Source of the DNA: Thermoleophilia bacterium UBA6103
GTDB lineage: Bacteria; Actinomycetota; Thermoleophilia; UBA2241
Reading direction: 5' to 3'
NCBI GenBank assembly: GCA_002423545.1
Contig: DIWP01000001.1
Span: 186,001 to 250,000 of the forward strand
Length of the DNA: 64,000 nt
Below, piece by piece: positions 26,226-34,497 of the stretch (position 1 is the first letter of the stretch; each line of letters opens with the position of its first letter). The notes below the pieces were generated by a model. The model ran no database searches. It saw nothing but the letters and a program-made list of their open reading frames with translations, and had not been told where the DNA came from. Both the position numbers and the translations under genes were made by a program.

Positions 26226-27002
26226 ATGGCACGCTGGAATCTCGGTAGCAGAGAACGCGGCACCAAGGTGCGGCGCATGCAGAAGGCGCTGCGGTCCAAC
26301 TCGTTCGCCAGGGCGCTCGGGCAGGGCGCCGGCTTCGACTGCGGGCCGATCGACGGCGAGATGGGACCCAAGACCCAGGCGGCCCTGCGCGATGCCCGCC
26401 ACGCCGTCGGCTTCGCCTCGCGAAAGGCGAGCGAGGCAGAGACCGACTGGGAGCTGCTGGCGATCCTCGAGAAGCGCCAGCAGCTGACGAGCAAGCAGCG
26501 CGAGCGTCGTGTGCGGCGCATCAAGCGCTTCCAGAACAGCGTCACCGACGAGCAGCGGCTGCTTGAGGTAGCCGACTACTGGTACGCCCACCGGGCGCAG
26601 AGCCGCTACAGCTATCCACACCACAACCTCGATCGCATGATCTGCCCGGAGTTCCCCGGCGTGGCGCCCTGGACCGACTGCTCGGGCATGATCCGCTGCC
26701 AGTGGTGGCAGCTCAACCAGATGCAGCCTGGTCGCTGGCCGGATCCGGCGCGCGCCGACTACGCCGTTTGGGGCAACTCTGACAGCTTCATCCTCAACGC
26801 GCGCAACTTCGGCAAGTTCATCTCGCTCGGCCAGGAGAGGTGCGGGGACATCGCCTGCTACGTCGGCGGGGTCGGTCATGCCGAGCTGGTGGTGGCGCGA
26901 GGTCGCGTGCTGACCAACGGCTCGGAGGCTGGACCCTACTACCGGCCGATCGCGCAGCACTCGGGCAAGCTCTACATCTGCCGGCTGGCGCCGTTTGTGT
27001 GA
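26226..27002 (+). CDS. Endolysin: peptidoglycan-binding N-terminus + NlpC/P60-like peptidase
   Basis: 258 residues. N-terminal ~60 residues look like a PG_binding_1 module (GTKVRRMQKALRSNSF...GPIDGEMGPKTQAALRDA). The C-terminal domain has the NlpC/P60 pattern: catalytic Cys in WTDCSGM (C152) and His in VGHAELVV (H218). It would cleave peptidoglycan peptides at the end of infection. A long basic linker (RKASEAETDW...RRVRRIKRF) is unusual. It follows the small TM protein by 12 bp, forming a lysis pair. Confidence 0.85.
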   Translation: MARWNLGSRERGTKVRRMQKALRSNSFARALGQGAGFDCGPIDGEMGPKTQAALRDARHAVGFASRKASEAETDWELLAILEKRQQLTSKQRERRVRRIKRFQNSVTDEQRLLEVADYWYAHRAQSRYSYPHHNLDRMICPEFPGVAPWTDCSGMIRCQWWQLNQMQPGRWPDPARADYAVWGNSDSFILNARNFGKFISLGQERCGDIACYVGGVGHAELVVARGRVLTNGSEAGPYYRPIAQHSGKLYICRLAPFV

Positions 27003-27204
27003 ATGAGTGCCGAGACGGCAGGCGCACCGCGCCGGTGCAGGCGATGGCCGATGGGATCACGCCGTCGGTGAGGTGAGGGCACGGCAATTCCGTGTCGAAT
27101 ACCCATCACGGCGTCGGTCCATCCGACCGAGCTTGGGTCTAGACTAGGAGTAGGCGCATCGAACGAAGGGTTGGACCGGCATCAGCGGCTGGGGGTGGGA
27201 AACC

Positions 27205-27669
27205 ATGACGGACAGCACCGGCAAGATGGGCGAGTGCATACTGTTCACGATTGGATACCAAGGGGCTACCCCGGACTCATTCGTGGGCGCGCTGCTCGAC
27301 CATGGGGTACAGCGAGTTGTTGACGTCCGTCTTCGCCCATTCAGCCGGAAAAAGGGGTTCTCTGGCGTCGCTCTCTTCGAGACTATGAGGAAGGCCGGTA
27401 TCGAGTATGAGCATCGGCCCGCTTTGGGCAATCCGGTTGCTGTCCAGCAGTTGTACAAGTCTGGTCGCGTCGAGGAGGGCCGGAGGCAATTCCGGGCGGT
27501 GTTGGAGAACGGCTCCAGCGGCGACGTTGATGATCTCGCGGGGCTATCGACACGCCATGTGACTGCGGTCATGTGCCTGGAGAAGGATGCGGCATGTTGC
27601 CACAGGTCAGTCGTGGCAGAGGCAGTCGCAGAACGACTCGGCGGAGCGCTGATCGTAGAGCACCTCTAG
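27205..27669 (+). CDS. DUF488 family protein
   Basis: 154 residues, first gene of the lower-G+C cargo island. Family landmarks: FTIGYQGATPDSFVGALLDHGVQRVVDVR near residues 14-42 and CLEKDAACCHRSVVAE at 124-139. DUF488 proteins are widespread, small, of unknown biochemistry, and often found in mobile or defence contexts. ATG at 27205 follows GGTGGGAAACC. Its stop overlaps the convergent partner's stop by 4 bp. Base and codon use (more A/T in third positions) differ from the phage head genes. Confidence 0.85.
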   Translation: MTDSTGKMGECILFTIGYQGATPDSFVGALLDHGVQRVVDVRLRPFSRKKGFSGVALFETMRKAGIEYEHRPALGNPVAVQQLYKSGRVEEGRRQFRAVLENGSSGDVDDLAGLSTRHVTAVMCLEKDAACCHRSVVAEAVAERLGGALIVEHL

Positions 27670-28445
27670 ATCTTCATCGGCCAGAAGACCCCGAGAATCA
27701 GAAACGCCTCGGGGTGCAGATGCATGTTGCCCGCAAAGAACGCCGTGTCACGTTTCGGGTCGCACATCTGCTCGAAGTACTTCTGCTTGATCTTCGCCCT
27801 CAGTGTCGCTTCGTCTGGGTAGCGAGAACGCCAGTTTCGATAGCTCTCAGCGATCTCCCAGTCAACGATCGACTGTTCGTGACCACGGCACTGCGGATCG
27901 CTGCACCGGTAGCGGTACTTGAAGCGACATGGGATCTTCTCCAGAACGCCCTTGTTCGGGAAGAAGAGGCTGCTCTGTGATGCCTTGCCGGACTGACCGG
28001 GCTTCCACTCGTCGGTATCGTCCTCGATCACAAGATCAGTGACCTCGGCCGGACGAAACACGCCCAAAGACGTGCCATCCACACGCTGTTGCTGCTGTAG
28101 CTGACACATCGAGTCGATTAGAAGGGGCTCCACGACAGGTCTTCGTTTCGGCCAAGGGCCGCCGGGGGGCAAGCGCTTCCCTTGGAGAATCTGAAGGCTG
28201 TCGAGGTTCGGTCGTACGCTCTCTGGCCTGGAGTCGGTGGATGAGTCGACCTCGATCTCGATGATGTCGTACTTGCTGAAGCGCTGGTCGAAGTGCAACT
28301 CTCGGAATGGGACAGGCCAGAGGCGCACCCAACTGTAGGGCTCGACGTCGATTCGAATCCCGGCGACACACACCACTTCGCCATACTTGTTGCTGATCGC
28401 CGGATAGGCCTTGACGGTGATGACCATGCGGATGCGCTCGCTCAC
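27666..28445 (-). CDS. Uncharacterised protein paired with DUF488 (possible zinc site)
   Basis: 259 residues, convergent with the DUF488 gene and ending within its last codons. GTG at 28445 has a perfect AGGAGG 7 nt upstream. The N-terminal ~100 residues look beta-rich (VKAYPAISNKYGEVVCVAGIRI...WVRLWPVPFRELHF); the C-terminal part has YRYRCSDPQCRGHEQSIVDWEIAESYRNW, a CxxxxC/H cluster that may bind zinc, and ends FFAGNMHLHPEAFLILGVFWPMKI. I have seen similar proteins beside DUF488 but know no function. A nucleic-acid or nucleotide role is only a guess. Confidence 0.6.
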   Translation of the reverse strand: MSERIRMVITVKAYPAISNKYGEVVCVAGIRIDVEPYSWVRLWPVPFRELHFDQRFSKYDIIEIEVDSSTDSRPESVRPNLDSLQILQGKRLPPGGPWPKRRPVVEPLLIDSMCQLQQQQRVDGTSLGVFRPAEVTDLVIEDDTDEWKPGQSGKASQSSLFFPNKGVLEKIPCRFKYRYRCSDPQCRGHEQSIVDWEIAESYRNWRSRYPDEATLRAKIKQKYFEQMCDPKRDTAFFAGNMHLHPEAFLILGVFWPMKI

Positions 28446-28764
28446 CGCATTACCTCCTACGAAACTGAGATTCGTATGAGATTCTTGACGGGATGGCGGA
28501 GCCCTTGTTGGCTGGCATCCGAGCGAAACTCACACTCCACGCCTTCTCATCCGGGCTAAGAGCAGCGTTTGTACCGGGCCGGCCACCGACACCGGAGCAA
28601 TCCCTTCAGTCAGAACGTCCGGCCCGGGGGCATCATCGCCGGTCGTGCGGACGGGGGCAAGGGTGACAATCAGGGTGAGGGGTTGACGTTCACGTAGGGC
28701 ACTGCCCTTTCCGCCGTCCGACCGGAGTGGTAGCCTCGGCGTCGTGGCTGAGAACACCATCTCC
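28446..28764. other. Intergenic region between divergent cargo genes
   Basis: About 320 bp with no credible gene. It contains an inverted repeat (CCGGGCCGG near 28578, CCGGCCCGG near 28619) that could be a hairpin or operator, and the promoter region of the methylase operon at its right end. Confidence 0.5.
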
Positions 28765-28770
28765 TACAAT
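28765..28770 (+). promoter_or_regulatory. -10 box of a leaderless promoter for the methylase/helicase operon
   Basis: TACAAT, then 6 nt to the ATG at 28777. No clear -35. It favours 28777 over the in-frame GTG at 28744 as start. Confidence 0.55.
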
Positions 28771-28776
28771 CCTCGC

Positions 28777-29433
28777 ATGAGCTTCATCAAGTCCGGGCAA
28801 CGTGTTGCGGACCACGGAGAGGTCTTCACCCCCGCGTGGATGGTCGATGCGATGCTCGATCTCGTCAAGGGCGAGACCGAGCGGATCGACTCGCGCTTCT
28901 TGGAGCCGGCGTGCGGAAGCGGCAACTTCCTCGTGCACGTTCTGCAGCGCAAGCTTGCCGCCGTCGAACTCAAGTTCGGAAGGTCCGACTTTGAAAGGCG
29001 CCACTTCGCCCTTCTTGCTGTGATGTGCTGCTACGGGATCGAGCTCCTTGCGGACAACATCGCTGAGTGCCGCTCCAACATGCTGGAGGTCTTGGCTGGA
29101 TACCTGGATCTTGAGGAGGCGGACGACCTCTATCGAGCCGCGTTATACGTGCTGTCACAGAACCTCATCCACGGTGATGCCCTGAAGATGCGCACGAGTG
29201 ATGACCAGCCGGTTACATTCGCCGAGTGGGGCTACCTGGGGAAGGGCAAGTTCCAACGGCGCGACTTCCGACTTGACACCCTCACCCAGATGTCCGCTCT
29301 TGGTGTGGAAGGGACACTCTTCGCGCACCTCAGCAAGCACGAGATCTTCACGCCGGCCAAGACGTACCCTCCTGCGACCGTGAGTGAGCTGGCGCGCGCG
29401 GGTCTCCGCGATTCCCCGGAGGAAGTCGCATGA
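28777..29433 (+). CDS. Methylase-like protein with SAM motif but no catalytic NPPY
   Basis: 218 residues. A class I methyltransferase N-half: GEVFTPAWMVDAMLDLV, then the SAM-binding motif FLEPACGSGNFLV and CCYGIELLADNIAECRSNMLEV. The catalytic (N/D)PP(Y/F) expected after LSQNLIHGDAL is missing; the region instead reads FAEWGYLGKGKFQRRDF. I recognise this as a conserved short methylase-like gene that travels with the next two genes, so it is probably a subunit, not a broken enzyme. Its last 4 bp overlap the next ATG (ATGA). Confidence 0.75.
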   Translation: MSFIKSGQRVADHGEVFTPAWMVDAMLDLVKGETERIDSRFLEPACGSGNFLVHVLQRKLAAVELKFGRSDFERRHFALLAVMCCYGIELLADNIAECRSNMLEVLAGYLDLEEADDLYRAALYVLSQNLIHGDALKMRTSDDQPVTFAEWGYLGKGKFQRRDFRLDTLTQMSALGVEGTLFAHLSKHEIFTPAKTYPPATVSELARAGLRDSPEEVA

Positions 29434-31052
29434 ACGGCAAGGCAAGTCTCTCGCTGCGCGGACGTAATCCGGACGTGTTGACGTGCATTGCGAACCTCTC
29501 GAACGACGAGGTGTTCACCCCGCCCGATTTGGCCAACCGGATGCTGGACACCCTCACCGAGGCTTGGGCCGCCAATAACGACGGCGCGGACCTCTGGGCC
29601 GACAAGACGGTGAAGTTCCTTGATCCCTGCACCAAGTCCGGCGTGTTCCTGCGTGAAATCACCGGCCGCCTGACCAGAAGACTGGCAGAGGAGATACCGG
29701 ACCTGCAGGAGCGCGTGGACCACATCCTTACCAGGCAGGTGTTTGGCATCGGCATTACCCAGCTCACTAGCCTGCTCGCCCGCCGGAGCCTGTACTGCTC
29801 CAAACACGCCAGAGGCGAGCACTCCATCGCCAAGTCGCTTGCGAACGACCAAGGCAATATCTGGTTTGAGCGCACCGAGCACGCGTGGGTCGACGGCAGA
29901 TGCGAGTACTGTGGCGCGAGCGAGAAGACCCTCGGCCGGGGCGAAGACCTCGAAAGCCACGCCTACGCGTTCATCCACAGTGACGACCTCGAGAGTCGGG
30001 TCGCCGAGCTGTTCGGAGGAGAGATGCAGTTCGATGTGATTATCGGGAACCCGCCATACCAATTGGGTGATGGTGGGTTCGGCGCAAGTGCCGTTCCTAT
30101 CTACAACAAGTTCGTGGAGCAGGCCAAGAACCTGAACCCGCGCCTGCTCACGATGGTCATCCCAGCACGCTGGTTCTTCGGTGGTCGAGGTCTCGACAGC
30201 TTTCGGAAGGAGATGCTGACAGACAAGCGGCTGCGCAAGTTGGTCGACTATCCCGATAGCCGAGCTGTCTTTCAGGGAGTAGATGTCGCAGGCGGTATCT
30301 GCTACTTCTTGTGGGATCGAGACAACGCCGGCGAATGTGAGGTTGTTTCGTACCGATCTCCCGACGACCCGTGCACCGTCACGCGGCCACTACTTGAACC
30401 CGGTGCTGATGTCTTTATTCGCTTCAACGAAGGCCTCTCAGTCGTCCAGAAGGTCATGCTCGTAGAGACCGGGGCCGAAGGAATCGCTCTTCCGGACGGC
30501 AAGAGGTTCGACAGACAGGTCAGCTCCCAGAGGCCATTCGGACTACGGACCTATTTCCGAGGGACCGAGTCGAAACAGGATAACTCGGACGTGTTGGTCC
30601 TTCAGAGTGGCGGCAGAGGCTACGCGCCTAGGTCATCCATATCAGTTGGCCTTGAGTTGGTCGACAAGTGGAAGGTATTCACGTCCAAGTCGTCTGCCGA
30701 ACATGCCGGCCAAGTGGACAAGTCTGGCATGCGCAAGGTGCTGTCCTTGTCGGGGCTGCTGCCACCGGGTTCTGTCGTTACCGAGACCTATGTTCTGCTC
30801 GGCTGCTACGACACGAAACAGGAGGCCGAGAACTGCTTGTCATACGTCACGACCAAGTTTTTCCGTTTCTTGGTGGCGACGCGCTCATCGGGGCAAGATC
30901 TGCCGCGTTCAGCGTACTCCTTCGTTCCGCTGCAGGACTTCGGGAAGCCCTGGAACGACGCTGCGCTCTACGCCAAGTACGGACTGACGGCGGACGAGAT
31001 CGAGTTCATTGAATCGACAATTCGACCAATGGACTTTGAAGTCAATGGCTGA
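29430..31052 (+). CDS. Eco57I-type adenine-specific DNA methyltransferase
   Basis: 540 residues. VFTPPDLANRMLDTL, a degenerate SAM motif FLDPCTKSGVFLREI, and the catalytic IIGNPPYQLGDGG are visible; the middle carries a possible zinc site (CEYCGASEKT) and the C-terminal half a target-recognition-like region. It would methylate adenine N6 in the operon's recognition sequence. Motif I has lost the usual GxG (CTKSG instead of CGSG), whereas the upstream protein keeps it, suggesting the two act together. The stop overlaps the helicase start by 8 bp. Confidence 0.82.
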   Translation: MNGKASLSLRGRNPDVLTCIANLSNDEVFTPPDLANRMLDTLTEAWAANNDGADLWADKTVKFLDPCTKSGVFLREITGRLTRRLAEEIPDLQERVDHILTRQVFGIGITQLTSLLARRSLYCSKHARGEHSIAKSLANDQGNIWFERTEHAWVDGRCEYCGASEKTLGRGEDLESHAYAFIHSDDLESRVAELFGGEMQFDVIIGNPPYQLGDGGFGASAVPIYNKFVEQAKNLNPRLLTMVIPARWFFGGRGLDSFRKEMLTDKRLRKLVDYPDSRAVFQGVDVAGGICYFLWDRDNAGECEVVSYRSPDDPCTVTRPLLEPGADVFIRFNEGLSVVQKVMLVETGAEGIALPDGKRFDRQVSSQRPFGLRTYFRGTESKQDNSDVLVLQSGGRGYAPRSSISVGLELVDKWKVFTSKSSAEHAGQVDKSGMRKVLSLSGLLPPGSVVTETYVLLGCYDTKQEAENCLSYVTTKFFRFLVATRSSGQDLPRSAYSFVPLQDFGKPWNDAALYAKYGLTADEIEFIESTIRPMDFEVNG

Positions 31053-33624
31053 ATCCATCGAGGAGATCCTTGCGCCGAAGCCGGAGGCCCGGCCGCGCAT
31101 CTATGCGTACTCGATCGACGACCAGGCACACCAGGGCCTGCTCAAGGTTGGCCAGACGACGCGCGATGTGAAGCATCGCGTCGCCGAACAGGTCAAGACC
31201 GCTGCGATCAAGAACTACAAGATCGAGCTGGATGAGTCTGCCGAGCGCGACGATGGCACGATCTTCACCGATCATCAGGTGCGTGCGGCCCTCGTCGGCA
31301 AGGGCTTCGAAAAGGTCGAGCTGGAGTGGATGCGGTGCTCGGTCGCTGACTTGCGGACCGTGCTCACTGAACTTCGAACAGGGCAGCACCTCACCGGAAC
31401 CCATCACGAGACGTTCGTCATGCGTCAGGAGCAAACCGAAGCTGTGAACAAGACGCATGCCTACTTTCACTCCATCTGGAAGGAGGACATGCACGCAGTT
31501 CCGCGCTTCCTGTGGAACGCGAAGATGCGCTTCGGCAAGACCTTCACCGCGTACCAGTTGGCCAAGAAGCTTGGCGCTTTGCGGGTGCTGGTGGTGACCT
31601 TCAAGCCGGCAGTGGAGGATGCGTGGCAGACAGACCTGGAATCTCACATGGACTTCGATGGCTGGCAGTACCTCTCGCGCAACTGGGACGCGAATCCCAC
31701 CAAGAGCGACCGCAAGAAACCCGTGGTCTACTTCGGCTCGTTTCAGGACCTCCTCGGTCGCGATGAGGCTGGAAACATCAAGCCCAAGAACGAATGGCTT
31801 CACAAGGTTGAGTGGGATCTGGTGATCTTCGACGAGTACCACTTCGGCGCCTGGAGAGAGACAGCGAGGGAGCTCTTCGAGGGCGAGGAAGATGCGGTAA
31901 TCAAGAAGGAGGCGAAGATCGAGTACGCCCCCGACTTGGAGGCAGTGAACGATGAGCTAGGTGTCCTCTCCGAGAACGAAACCCAATTCCTCCCAATCAC
32001 CACGAAGGCATATCTCTACCTATCTGGCACGCCGTTCAGGGCGCTGGCCACTGGCGAGTTCATAGAAGAGCAGATCTTCAACTGGACTTACACCGACGAG
32101 CAGCGTGCCAAGGTCGAGTTCGCAAACGAGAACCCCGGCAAGTGGAACCCTTACGGGGCCCTGCCTCAACTGCGCCTGCTCACCTATCAGATGCCGGACG
32201 AACTACTGACTATCGCAAGCACAGGCGAATTCGATGAGTTCGACCTCAATGAGTTCTTCGCCGCGACCGGCACGGGCCAGGATGCCTACTTCAAGCACAA
32301 GGGCGATGTGCAGAAGTGGCTGGACATCATCCGGGGCTCCTATGCACCGGCAGTGGTGGAGAGCCTCAAGACCGGCACGCGGCCGCCGTTTCCATACTCG
32401 GATGTCCGCCTCCTGCCATACTTGCAGCACTCATTCTGGTTCCTGCCGAACGTTGCTGCCTGTCACGCCATGGCCAAGTTGCTGGCGGAGAAGCACAACG
32501 CGTTCTGGCGGGACTACAAGGTCGTCGCTGCAGCCGGCGCATCGGCGGGCATCGGCCTTGATGCCCTGCCACCCGTGCGTTCGGCTATCGGGAGCGGATT
32601 CACGACCAAGACCATCACGCTCTCGTGCGGCAAGCTCACGACAGGCGTGACCGTGCCGCAATGGTCCTCGATCCTGATGCTCCGTAATCTCAAGTCTCCT
32701 GAGACCTATTTCCAAGCCGCCTTCAGGGTGCAGTCGCCATGGTTCATCAAGAATCCCAACGGCGACGATCCGAACGAAGACGAGGTCCTCAAGCCTGTCT
32801 GCTTCGTGTTCGACTTCGCGCCCACACGTGCGCTGCGGCAGCTGTCCGAGTACGGGATCGGGCTCTCGCCAAGCGAGCCAAACCCGGAGAATGCGGTCAA
32901 GGACCTCGTGTCGTTTCTGCCCGTGCTGGCCTACGACGGTGCCAACATGACCCAGGTTGATGCAGGAGGAATCCTCGACATCGCGATGGCCGGCACCTCG
33001 GCGACTCTCCTGGCTCGAAAGTGGGAGTCCGCATTGCTTGTGAATGTGGACAACGACACCCTGCGCCGCATCCTGGACAACCCCGAAGCGATGGCAGCCC
33101 TCGAGCGCATCGAAGGGTGGCGCGCACTGGGCGACAACATCATCGACACGATCATCAATAGGAGCGAGAAGCTCAGGGAACTCAAGGACAAGGCCAAGGA
33201 TGGCGGCCTGACGCCCAAGGAGAAGAGGCAACTGACCGAGGCGGAGAAGGAGTACAAGTCCAAACGCAAACTCGTCCAAGAGAAGCTGGTCAAGTTCGCC
33301 ACGCGCATCCCGGCCTTCATGTACCTGACGGACTTCCGGGAGAACACGCTGCAGGACGTCATCACCAAGCTCGAACCGGACCTATTCCTGACAGTCACCG
33401 GACTGACCGTGCAGGACTTCCATCTGCTTGTGCGCCTGCGGGTGTTCAACACAGAGCAGATGAACCAGGCCGTCTTCGCGTTCCGCCGATACGAAGACGC
33501 TTCGCTTCGCTACACGGGCATCGAGAGCCATGAGGGGCTGACGCACTACGGGCTCTACGACACCGTGGTGGCGAAGGAAGAGAGCACGACGACTGCCCAG
33601 CACAGCGAGTCCAACCGTGGTTAG
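31045..33624 (+). CDS. GIY-YIG/T5orf172 domain fused to an SF2 helicase (restriction-type subunit)
   Basis: 859 residues from ATG 31045. N-terminal ~100: RPRIYAYSIDDQ..GLLKVGQTTRDVKHRVAEQ, a T5orf172/GIY-YIG nuclease-like fold (IYAY at 19-22, KVGQTTRDVKHR at 34-45). Then an SF2 helicase: Walker-A-like NAKMRFGKTFTAY (GKT 164-166), DEYH box IFDEYH (263-266), motif III-like YLSGTPFRA, and a C-terminal RecA domain with CGKLTTGVTVPQW. A charged helical linker (KEKRQLTEAEKEYKSKRKLVQEKL) follows. It likely translocates on DNA and cuts unmethylated targets. It is the third gene of a coupled operon with two methylase-like genes. Confidence 0.82.
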   Translation: MAESIEEILAPKPEARPRIYAYSIDDQAHQGLLKVGQTTRDVKHRVAEQVKTAAIKNYKIELDESAERDDGTIFTDHQVRAALVGKGFEKVELEWMRCSVADLRTVLTELRTGQHLTGTHHETFVMRQEQTEAVNKTHAYFHSIWKEDMHAVPRFLWNAKMRFGKTFTAYQLAKKLGALRVLVVTFKPAVEDAWQTDLESHMDFDGWQYLSRNWDANPTKSDRKKPVVYFGSFQDLLGRDEAGNIKPKNEWLHKVEWDLVIFDEYHFGAWRETARELFEGEEDAVIKKEAKIEYAPDLEAVNDELGVLSENETQFLPITTKAYLYLSGTPFRALATGEFIEEQIFNWTYTDEQRAKVEFANENPGKWNPYGALPQLRLLTYQMPDELLTIASTGEFDEFDLNEFFAATGTGQDAYFKHKGDVQKWLDIIRGSYAPAVVESLKTGTRPPFPYSDVRLLPYLQHSFWFLPNVAACHAMAKLLAEKHNAFWRDYKVVAAAGASAGIGLDALPPVRSAIGSGFTTKTITLSCGKLTTGVTVPQWSSILMLRNLKSPETYFQAAFRVQSPWFIKNPNGDDPNEDEVLKPVCFVFDFAPTRALRQLSEYGIGLSPSEPNPENAVKDLVSFLPVLAYDGANMTQVDAGGILDIAMAGTSATLLARKWESALLVNVDNDTLRRILDNPEAMAALERIEGWRALGDNIIDTIINRSEKLRELKDKAKDGGLTPKEKRQLTEAEKEYKSKRKLVQEKLVKFATRIPAFMYLTDFRENTLQDVITKLEPDLFLTVTGLTVQDFHLLVRLRVFNTEQMNQAVFAFRRYEDASLRYTGIESHEGLTHYGLYDTVVAKEESTTTAQHSESNRG

Positions 33625-33931
33625 CTCATGCGCGTTCGGTGGCTCAAGACCCTGCAGGGTGCGCGCAGTCAAGCGACGCTACGCGGCCAGCGAGAGCGAC
33701 CGCGAGGATGCCCCGATCGGCGTTCTGATGACGATGGAGAGGCCGACGAGGCCGATGTGCGAAGAAGCCGCATCATCGGGTTTCTTGACTTCGTCGTGGG
33801 GCGACCACGCCCGCTTGCACATCCTCACGGTGCCGGAGTTGCTGGGGGGCCAGCGGCTCGACACGCCGCTGCCTCAGGCCGGTCGGACGTTCAGGAAGGC
33901 GCCGCGCAAGGGGAAGAGCCTGAGGCGCTGA
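33617..33931 (+). pseudogene. C-terminal remnant of a DNA methyltransferase
   Basis: From about 33660 the frame reads KRRYAASESDREDAPIGVLMTMERPTRPMCEEAASSGFL, then HARLHILTVPELLGGQRLDTPLP and FRKAPRKGK. This is the tail of a family of phage/plasmid N4/N6 DNA methylases (the segment after the catalytic domain). The N-terminal enzyme is absent; the remnant begins right after the helicase stop. It marks a deletion or recombination boundary in the island. The rest of 33932-34019 holds nothing I can identify. Confidence 0.6.
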
Positions 33932-34019
33932 GGCTGGAAGTGGAGATCTAGCTGGACCGACTCTCACGCCTACGGCGGAAGTCAGACGCGGAGAAAACCG
34001 AGGAACCGGACACGCAGAG

Positions 34020-34436
34020 ATGTGGACAACAATCATCGCAACGAGCATCGGCGCCGCGATTGCCCTTGTCGGCACCATCATAGGACTCAGGTATCAGGCG
34101 CGCACCGCCCTGCGAGAGCGACGCCTCGAGCGTTTGGGGCCGCAATGGGCGAAGCTCATCCAGGTGCTGCAGAGCCAGAAGGTATCCGCGAAGGAAATGC
34201 AGGAATTCCGTCGTGAACTCGCCCTATGGGGCTCAGCCGAGGCCGTTGACGCCTACGACGCATGGTCACTTTCGGTCGAGGCTCTGCAGGCGAAGAGGAA
34301 TGAGTCTCCACAGGACGCGCTTCAGGAGCATGTCCGTACGGCCACGTGTCAGTTGATCAGGACGGCACGCAGGGAGTTGGGCCAGGATGATCATCCCAGT
34401 GACATCGCCATATGGCGTCTCTTCGTCAACAACTAG
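34020..34436 (+). CDS. Small membrane-anchored helical protein
   Basis: 138 residues. An N-terminal TM helix (IIATSIGAAIALVGTIIGLRYQ) is followed by a basic, helical cytoplasmic part (ARTALRERRLERLGPQWAKLIQVLQSQKVSAKEMQEFRRELALWGSAEAVDAYDAW). No catalytic motif. The same plan (N-terminal TM plus coiled coil) recurs in the gene at 35577-36071. Such proteins are common in defence islands as effectors or scaffolds, but the role here is unproved. Confidence 0.6.
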   Translation: MWTTIIATSIGAAIALVGTIIGLRYQARTALRERRLERLGPQWAKLIQVLQSQKVSAKEMQEFRRELALWGSAEAVDAYDAWSLSVEALQAKRNESPQDALQEHVRTATCQLIRTARRELGQDDHPSDIAIWRLFVNN

Positions 34437-34497
34437 ATCGTGATCCCCCTCCATGGGGGAATCTCACCTGTGCGTCTTTCGGAAATAGGCGGCGGCG

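Noticed and set aside
27666..27980. Rightward ORF continuing after DUF488
   Set aside because: It is antisense to the partner gene, which has a strong ribosome binding site and protein-like sequence.
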